From Saturnia japonica (lineage: Eukaryota; Arthropoda; Insecta; Lepidoptera; Saturniidae), in the NCBI GenBank assembly GCA_033032175.1, contig CM065309.1, positions 11,718,001 through 11,782,000 on the forward strand: a stretch of 64,000 nt of DNA, written 5' to 3'. The position numbers and the translations under genes are program-made. The notes beneath the pieces are model-generated. The model saw only the letters and a program-made list of their open reading frames with translations, ran no database searches and had not been told where the DNA came from. Numbering within the stretch: the stretch's first letter is position 1; the number at the start of each line of letters is the position of its first letter. Of the stretch, positions 57,143 to 64,000 are shown one piece after another.

Positions 57143-57268
57143 ACTGGTTTCTCGGAAATGGCTTCAACGATTTCGATGAAACTTTGTATTTAGATAACGT
57201 TTTACATTTGAAGTTTACCTAGATAGGTTTTTTGTTTATAGGACACGGAGCATAGCTCGGTCGCCCAG
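57075..57268 (+). mobile_element. Family C Helitron-like element with (TA)n, copy 4
   Basis: AAGTGAGCAATTCTTGTGTG, a long (TA)n run (57098-57139), GTAACTGGTTTCTCGGAAAT, ACGATTTCGATGAAACTTTG, TATTTAGATAACG, AAGTTTACCTAGATAGG and the terminal hairpin ACACGGAGCATAGCTCGGTC then GCCCAG. The most complete copy of the family, and the longest pure dinucleotide tract in the window. Confidence 0.68.
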
Positions 57269-57269
57269 A

Positions 57270-58475
57270 TATTTTATCTTTAAACAAAATATTTTACTTA
57301 GGTACCTATTTGTTTATTTCCTGTGCAATTCAATCATTAGTAATCAATATAATTATAGTCGAACCAACCTTATGTTTTTCATTTGTTATTATTATATCCT
57401 AATATGAATAAATAAAAAGTACAATCATATTTAATTCTGATAAAACTAAGAAATACATGTCTGGGATAAAATACAATTTATTTAGGTATAAAATATGTAC
57501 ATTATCAAAACTAGGACATTTACGATAACAGTACCTTAATTAATTTATAAGCACCACCATTTATATCCTATTCAATTTAATATAAACACACGTAATTGAA
57601 GCGTAAAGATATGCCGCGAAAGTTAACCTTGAAACTTTAGTGCATCGAGATTAACCGTGCACTGGCACGAACTGCTTTCGCCCGTTTATGGATATATTAA
57701 TGTTCGTAATATACATGCATTCAGCTTGAACAGTAGACTCCTCAATAAAAAGCGCAAATATCATATTGTAGTGACTCATAACACTGTCATAAATATTTTT
57801 AGAACATTGCCAAGCATTTTAATAATGCAGGTACGATTTATTACTTTATGATGTAAAACAGCACACGAAATAAAACTATTACATTTTTATGAGTAAGTTT
57901 TGTTTAATAATAAACCTAATAAATATATAAAGTAATCTGTGATTAAACCAACAAAAGGAGCCAGTTCCAGCAATATAATAATTACAACTTGGAAAATTTA
58001 TGTTTATACATAGTTTACATATTATAATATTAAAATATCGCAATATCCGTTCAAACCTGGTTTGAACAATGTAACATTTTAATATTCTGATAGAACAACT
58101 CAGTAGGTAAAGTAATGATAAAAGAGTATAGTATTTACTGATCATATTTAACATTATTAAAGTTAAAATTATTAGACAGGTACACATTTAGTTTACTATA
58201 ACTATCTAAATAATAATATAGTTTATATTAGGTATCTACCTTAGGCACCTTGTTAGGTTAGATTGAGTATAATTATATTGACAGAGACAAGTAGTAGATT
58301 TATTTTAAATATTGTCAATGCTAACTAAAACAAAATTATAAACTATATTTATTGCGTTGTATATAATAATTGACTAAAATAGTAAAAGTAGGGAAACTTT
58401 GGAGTATAATTGGATACATCACATTAACATATGGATTACAAACTAACAGAATCCCAGTTTTACAACATTATTGAC
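57270..58475. other. Gene-free AT-rich stretch
   Basis: Nothing recognised; frames at 57657-57851 and 57879-58187 are background. Confidence 0.5.
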
Positions 58476-58479
58476 ATAT

Positions 58480-59060
58480 TTACGTCGCGTCGCGTCAGTT
58501 TTATTCGACGGTATTGTTATTATTGGCAACTTGATTTATTACATGTAGCTAACTCGAGATCACATCTCGTAAATCGGGGTAATGGTCCGATCACAGAATC
58601 GATAGGGTCTCGTCGTATCCATGTAGGTACTACTATAGATAATGGTTGTGAAAGCTGGTAGGTGCGGCGTTCAACCACTTTGGATGAAATTGACTAGCGC
58701 TACGAAAAGAATAACACGTTTGATTTTCACCGATATACATTCATTCACAGCTGCGTGGTGTACAATGCGTAACCAAACATATGGCTGCGTGCGTAATTGT
58801 CTATTGATGGTAGAAACAGATGCCAGCGTGAGATTTGCGTGGTATATCGTCACAATGTCTGTGTCGCCGCGTCGCATTGAAACCGTGTTAGAAACGAGAT
58901 AGTATTAAAGTACTAGTAGTACACGTGGGCGGTCAAGTTCGCTTTGTAATCCGTTGTTAGGATCTTCGCGGGGTCAGAAGGTCACTGACGCCGCCGTGAC
59001 ATCTCACAGGGAGTAGAGAAGCGGCTATCCTGAATCACGCGGAAACACATTTTATTATTT
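58480..59060. other. CpG-richer block, unidentified
   Basis: It opens with ACGTCGCGTCGCGTCAG and continues with many CpGs to GAATCACGCGGAAAC. Both strands hold overlapping open frames: plus 58431-58661 and 58642-58902, minus 58671-58877. None shows a known domain. There is no second copy in the window and there are no transposon ends. Candidates are a conserved regulatory block, a noncoding RNA or part of an exon. Confidence 0.4.
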
Positions 59061-59064
59061 TATT

Positions 59065-59895
59065 GTGACAGGATGTTTATTCATGTTTCGCAGTAATTCA
59101 TTACTATTGGTTAATTCATGCGGTTTAATATTTATATAAAATTGTAGAGAATGTGGTATATAATCCAGTGGTTACATTTATTGTTTTAAAATAGCTATAA
59201 GCTCTAACAACGAGCAGAAGACCGTGCGAGTAATTAAATTATGACTAATTTATACATATTATAAAATAAATTATTAAATAAGAACAAAAATACAAAAGAG
59301 AATCTTATTAAAAATTAAATATAATTGTGTTTAATATTTGTTTGAAAATTTCAAATCAGTGATTTTCTTAACATTACTAATCGTTCAACATAAAAGTGAA
59401 CTGAAAAACATCGTGTGCTTAATTGTGACGACATCGAACAGTCTCATCGTTGCATCATTGTCAGAAGCCGACATATATTTCCACGGTACGTGAGTTGGCC
59501 ACATATCAAGTACACTCATACGATCTTCACTTGATGTTGTCGTTTATGCAAAAACGGTGAATTTTTATGAAATTCCTACAATGTTATTCAGGCTCTGCTT
59601 TTAATTCCGAGCGCATTAACAAAAGGAAGTACTTATCCATATTATATTATTATGTTCAATCCATTTTGAAACATATTTTATTAATTACCTTGAAAGTTTT
59701 TTGGTTTTTATTTAAAATAGATATCATAAGTACTTGTGGTTTTACTATATTGATTTTTTTTTTGTTTATTCGGTATTTGCTTAGTTATATTCAATGATTT
59801 ATTTATTTATTATAATAAATTATAAGAGAAATATAGTTGAATCAATATAAATTATAATAATAAACAATAATAATTCATTATTAGCAGAAAGGTAC
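59065..59895. other. Gene-free AT-rich stretch
   Basis: Nothing recognised. Confidence 0.5.
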
Positions 59896-59900
59896 TACTT

Positions 59901-60099
59901 AATGTACACCCACATTTCGCAGGTATGTTTTAGGTCCCATGTAACGAACCTATTGCCATTAATCGGGAACAAAATCAAACTCCGAGGTTACTACTGAGAA
60001 TTTTGTAGGAAACCCCAATAACACTTTGCTCGACCTGGGGATCGAACCTAGGACTTACAGCATAGCAGTCGCGCTTAGCACCAGTAGGCTAATGAGGCA
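59901..60099 (-). mobile_element. tRNA-derived SINE, copy 5 (3' truncated)
   Basis: Minus strand. Head GCCTCATTAGCCTACTGG, GCTAAGCGCGACTGCTATGC and a damaged B box (GGTTCGATCCC). The body includes CTACAAAATTCTCAGTAGTA, CTCGGAGTTTGATTTTGTTC and TACATGGGACCTAAAACATA, and it stops after the GTGGGTGTACATT word. The final CTCTGCC...GGCGTGAT segment is missing, and a short deletion lies before the CATGGGACC word. Confidence 0.8.
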
Positions 60100-60129
60100 G
60101 TTTTTCATTATTATGTTTAATAATCGCAT

Positions 60130-60194
60130 TCGATGGCAAATCTTGGGAGACGCCTATGTCCAACAGAGGACTTCTAAAGGCTGATGATGATGAA
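60130..60194 (+). pseudogene. RTE-like LINE 3' terminus
   Basis: The frame reads RIRWQILGDAYVQQRTSKG, stops at TGA 60182-60184, and runs into a short (ATG)n tail. It corresponds to the last 18 codons and tail of the copy at 24540-24921 (GEAYVQQWTSCG). A severely 5'-truncated insertion. Confidence 0.65.
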
Positions 60195-60199
60195 TATTT

Positions 60200-61910
60200 A
60201 TAAAAAAAATATTATTTAATATTTTGCTCTTTAATGCAGTTAGAAATCATTGTTTTTATGGAAAGTTTTTATGTTATTGTTGGAAAAAACAATGGAAACC
60301 ACAACAATCTAAATACAGATAGTCAAAAACAAAACAACAAATTAACAATTTAATTCGTTGATCATTTCATGTTATATTATTAGTCCTTATAAATATTATG
60401 TTGTAACTAAACTTTGTTTCGAAGCTTTAATTTATTCACCCGGAAGATGGTTTTTTTTGTATTATTAAATTTTAGTCCAGAATTTTCGATTAGATACTAT
60501 CATTAGCTATAAGAAAAGTTACTATGCATTGCCTTAACTTTTATCACACTATAATAGTAGGTACTTACTTGACAATTTATTTTAATTCTTAACAATTTTT
60601 TTTTCAATTTACGGTAAATATTATTAAATTAAAAATAAAATGCATCTTCGGCGCTAAATTAAGCCATAAAAAAATTAAGCTGATCATCAAAAAATCCAAA
60701 TACGCCTACAAACCATTTACGAGCCACTTCATGGTAAACGAATACCACATTCGTATGTAAAACGATCGTTTGAACATGCTGGAAGGGACACTTGTACAAA
60801 ATCCAACGATTTTACAGTTAAATATGTGATTTTCGGTTAGGTTAAATGTAGTTCAAAACTACTATTGGTATAATAAAATATACACACTTTACTAATCCAT
60901 ATATTAACAGTGTTCTCATAAAACCTACCTTATGCATAAAGCTACTAAGGTACCTAGATATTTACTTATTATATTTATTTTATTTATATTAATAAACTTT
61001 ATTTATTATCACGGTGTAAATATTTTAGTATAGAAGTTTATGAGGCGATCTTATAACATTAATTTTCTATATAATAATAATAATAATCGTAATTACAATA
61101 AGTAATTTATACGTTATCATAATAGAATTACTGTGAAAGTAAATAATTTCTACTTTTGCAATTGGTAAACAGTAGTCGCAAAGTGGGCCAATTTCGACAC
61201 TATTAGGGACTAGTCTTAAACTTCGTAACAACACCATGTATGTATGTTCAAGTCTATAAAATCGCGGTTTTGCGCCAACATAATTCACATCCTTATTTCT
61301 CACACAGAACTACGGATGACAGGTTTTAATAATTTTCTAATTCATTAATCTGCTGTCAAAAGGACTGCAAGTAGAAACTGATTTATTAGAAATCAAAATG
61401 GGAATCAACATTAGAATTTAATCGTCGTTCTATAAGCCAGTCCTTTGATTTCATAATATTTTTACTATTGTTTTTAGAATGCACATATAAAATATATTGC
61501 TTTTGTGATACTGAGTGAAACTGAGAAAATGAACAACTTAACACTAACCGGTTATTATTATGCAAAAACAAATGAATTCAATGATGTGTACTAAAATTCA
61601 GACAAAGCACATCGCTTTGTCATCAACTGAAATGTTATACATAATTAAATATAAATGAATATGCATGTAATCATACAATATTTGCATATTTAACGATGCA
61701 TGACAGTATATTTCTAGAGATAACTAGAATTCTCACATATACCCATTTATGGATTGTATGTGTTATGTATTAAGTATATCGTCGTTCATCTAAAAGTAAT
61801 TTAATAGCATATGTTATTACGATATTTTTGACTTCACTGTTTCGGCAACCTATAGAGAATGGGAGAAGGTCGAGCAGTCAAAAGAAAAAGCATACTTGGG
61901 ACAGCTAACT
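60200..61910. other. Gene-free AT-rich stretch
   Basis: Nothing recognised; minus frames at 61067-61303 and 61386-61571 are background. Confidence 0.5.
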
Positions 61911-61915
61911 GTTCT

Positions 61916-62032
61916 TCGTCCACCACCACCAACCCCAAGTTCCACCACCTTCAAGTTGACAATTGGCAAGAAACTGCGCAGGATTCGAAAAAGTGGCGTG
62001 CTCTCGTTTTGGAGGCCAAGACCCTTTTTTAA
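61916..62032 (+). pseudogene. LINE polyprotein C-terminal relic, second type
   Basis: The frame contains FHHLQVDNWQETAQDSKKWR then ALVLEAKTLF, ending at a TAA (62030-62032). The pattern W.E.AQDR..WR.LVLEAKT.F is the C-terminus of insect non-LTR retrotransposon polyproteins. It is distinct from the GEAYVQQW type at 24.5 and 60.1 kb. The upstream part (Pro/Thr-rich codons) is already degraded. Confidence 0.6.
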
Positions 62033-62034
62033 TC

Positions 62035-62715
62035 ACTGAGCTAAAATAATTAGTTACTTAGGTTACAATAGGTACGTTACAAAATCTAAATTTAAGTAAA
62101 TAAATGACAATTCAATTAAGTTTCCATAACCTCCCAAGAAACAAATTAATAATATCACATCAAACTTTAATGATTGATTGACATGTCATAAGTTTATAAG
62201 TATAATTTATGCGTCACGATATAATTACACGATAGATTGAGTGATTTATGGCATATTTCTTACGTGGTTAATGACGTCACAAGTGTAAATTGATATTACA
62301 GTGATTGAAGCCACAGGACTTCCCTTGCATAACACATCGATGGATGTATGTTCGATGCAACAGTGTTATTATAATTTATGTGATGTATTGTTTATTCATG
62401 GCGTGGATGAAATGTGTCATAGCATAACACAAATACTCTAATTGCTTACTTAATGACTTCATTTTACACGTTTCAGCCTTGTATTGTCCTGTTTAGTAGT
62501 AAAGTCAGACTTTAACAAAGATTAACTATGAAAATATGTTTTAGTAAACCAAGTCCACATTTAAATCAGTTTTATGTGCATCATAGAACATTTATTTGTG
62601 TCTAGCAAAAATAATATTGTCGGTATTAATTTTAACTAAAAAATACAAAAGACGTTGGAGCACATATTTATCAACTTTTGTTTTTTTTTTTTTTAATATT
62701 CGGCTAAAATATATA
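62035..62715. other. Gene-free AT-rich stretch
   Basis: Nothing recognised. Confidence 0.45.
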
Positions 62716-62718
62716 ATA

Positions 62719-63352
62719 TTAGCAGTGCCCCACGGTTTCGCCGGTGTCAAATTACTTGTCCTAACTTCTCTTACTTTCCTACTTGCCAGATTGCTTGACG
62801 TTCATGGATACTGCTCCGCACCTTAGAGTTATTGCATGAAGTTATGTAGCATATAGCCTTCCTCAGTCACTTCTTCTTGTTTTGGCGCCGCAAGAGCACT
62901 TGGCGATGTCAATGTTTTTAAGCCTTCATAACATTTTCCAATATACAAAGTGGGGTTTTTATTGTCAATGTTTTGAAGTCTTCGTCAAATTATCTAGCGT
63001 CAATGTTTTAAGCCATTATACATTGTAAACAAAGTTGCGTTCAACAAGATGGCGGCCACCTCTTGTCAGAATGATGCAGGGAATTTTTGTGGGATCCCAG
63101 AATGCATCTTCTTAGTTTATACTTATAATCCACTTCACTTATGCACAAAAACCAAATTATATCACGCAAATCGCCACCAATATTACATAAATAGGGTCAA
63201 AACCTAAGTAAATGAATTAAAATAAAAACCACAAAATATCACTTCAAGATCCTGCCAAAAACTCCAATCAATCATGTTTTTCAAATCTAACTGGCAGTTG
63301 CAGACATCGTCGCGTTAAAAAAAAACAACTCGAGCTATATAATTTTACGATT
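62719..63352 (-). mobile_element. Family A Helitron interrupted by family E
   Basis: The left edge holds the decayed 3' end (TTAGCAGTGCCCCACGGTTTC). AGATTGCTTGACGTTCATGG, CTGCTCCGCACCTTAGAG and ATAGCCTTCCTCA follow. The right edge holds the 5' part, minus strand TATATAGCTCGAGTTG, AACGCGACGATG and CCAGTTAGATTTGAAAAA. Between GCCTTCCTCA and TTTTTCAAATC lies the family E copy at 62871-63272. Without it the Helitron is about 230 bp. Confidence 0.65.
62871..63272 (+). repeat. Family E repeat copy 3, nested
   Basis: Starts with ACTTCTTCTTG and GGCGCCGCAAGAGCACTTGG. It then has three imperfect tandem units with GTCAATGTTTTAAGCC-type words (about 62907, 62967 and 63000), the core AACAAGATGGCGGCCACC, GGGATCCCAGAATGCAT, CACTTCACTTATGCACAAAA, TATATCACGCAAATCGCCAC and CACTTCAAGATCCTGCCAAA, AACTCC. 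Longest copy of the family and non-coding. It is inside a Helitron. Confidence 0.68.
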
Positions 63353-63615
63353 ATAACGTAATATAATCTATCAACACAATTTAATAGAATTGAAATAGCA
63401 ATCAAAATGTACAATACATAAGGTATTTAACAATATGATCTGTACAATGTACATGTATATATAAACTTCGCATGTTTTGAATCAAAGTTAGCCGCATTAA
63501 GCTACTATGTACAAGCGACTACAATATAAAAACCAACTGTGTTCATCCACAGTTCTGCGAATGTCACGTGTATAAAACGGTTTTCTAATTATTCTTGTGA
63601 TCTTCAAACCTCGTA
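63353..63615. other. Gene-free AT-rich spacer
   Basis: Nothing recognised. Confidence 0.45.
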
Positions 63616-63619
63616 GTTC

Positions 63620-63765
63620 TAGCAAGATGGCAACTCCGTGAAAAATCTCCAGAGAGTTTTTGTATATTATTTAGAAGCCACTTCACTTGTGCATACTAAC
63701 GAAACTACATAAAGTAAAATGCCAAAATTACATAACATAGGACCAAATAATATAAGTTTATTAAT
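63620..63765 (+). repeat. Family E repeat copy 4
   Basis: TAGCAAGATGGCAACTCC, CCACTTCACTTGTGCATACT, AAACTACATAAAGTAAAATG, CCAAAATTACATAACATAGG. It lacks the (TTC)n start and the CCAAAAACTCC end. Confidence 0.6.
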
Positions 63766-64000
63766 TAAACTTTATTTATATAATTATTCATAACAATTAG
63801 TAAGTATACTTATGAAATTTAAAACAATGTAAATAACAAATATTCAGCAAAACATTAGCCATCTTTATGTATGTTTAAATGCGATTCACGCAAGAAAAAC
63901 CTAACAGATGTTAATCAGAATGCTGTAATGATACAGTTATATTTATTTTTTGTAGAGGTAAAACAATTTAATGATATAAATTCGGATAATTTAAGAAAAT
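63766..64000. other. Gene-free AT-rich end of window
   Basis: Nothing recognised. Confidence 0.45.

Noticed and set aside
1..64000. CRISPR array, operon or bacterial gene set
   Set aside because: No evenly spaced identical repeats with unique spacers, no ribosome-binding sites followed by long frames, and base composition and repeats are those of an insect genome.

Overview
The window looks like nuclear DNA of a moth or butterfly (Lepidoptera), and it contains no gene that I can identify. It is strongly A+T rich. The longest open frame is 134 codons and belongs to a retrotransposon remnant. The rest is a mosaic of unrecognised AT-rich DNA and decayed transposable elements. The lepidopteran assignment rests on repeat types I recognise from memory: Helitron ends of the Lep1 style (5'-TC, 3' hairpin plus GGCACAGCTAG), a tRNA-headed SINE, RTE-like LINE 3' ends with (ATG)n tails, a mariner with TA duplications, and several LINE 3'-end repeats common in that order. 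None was checked against a database. The most economical reading is a large intron or an intergenic interval.

Layout. 0-3.6 kb: retroelement tails, the first SINE, and two minus-strand Helitron-like relics. 3.6-10.8 kb: mostly unrecognised, with a Helitron at 6.1-7.2 kb, a LINE C-terminal relic at 8.7 kb and two stacked Helitron 5' ends. 10.8-12.4 kb: the second SINE and a direct duplication with about 335 bp arms at about 500 bp spacing. 15.6 kb: a small transposase relic. 16.6 kb: the third SINE. 20.2-22.35 kb: a Helitron split by a complete but dead mariner (TIRs and TA duplication preserved). 22.7-26.4 kb: LINE tails, a Helitron, and an RTE-like C-terminus with a (ATG)n tail. 27.8-31.4 kb: a palindrome-bearing repeat, a 98 bp mini-Helitron, the fourth SINE and a Helitron 3' end. 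33-46 kb: LINE 3' ends, many Helitron copies and a C-rich tract with canonical G-quadruplex spacing on the opposite strand. 47-54.9 kb: a head-to-head Helitron minisatellite array and three further Helitrons. 55.3 kb: a long-arm foldback MITE. 56-64 kb: retroelement tails, a CpG-richer block at 58.5-59 kb, the fifth SINE, two LINE C-termini, and a Helitron with another repeat inserted in it.

There is no gene network to describe. The informative content is the stratigraphy: mariner and family-E insertions are younger than the Helitrons they interrupt. Non-autonomous Helitrons of at least five end types dominate, and no replication-helicase gene able to move them is visible. Two short GC-richer stretches with splice-like borders (39182-39258 plus; 55901-56015 minus) are the only weak candidates for host exons. 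Family letters A-G are local labels defined in the entries. Boundaries were read by eye and may be off by a few bases.
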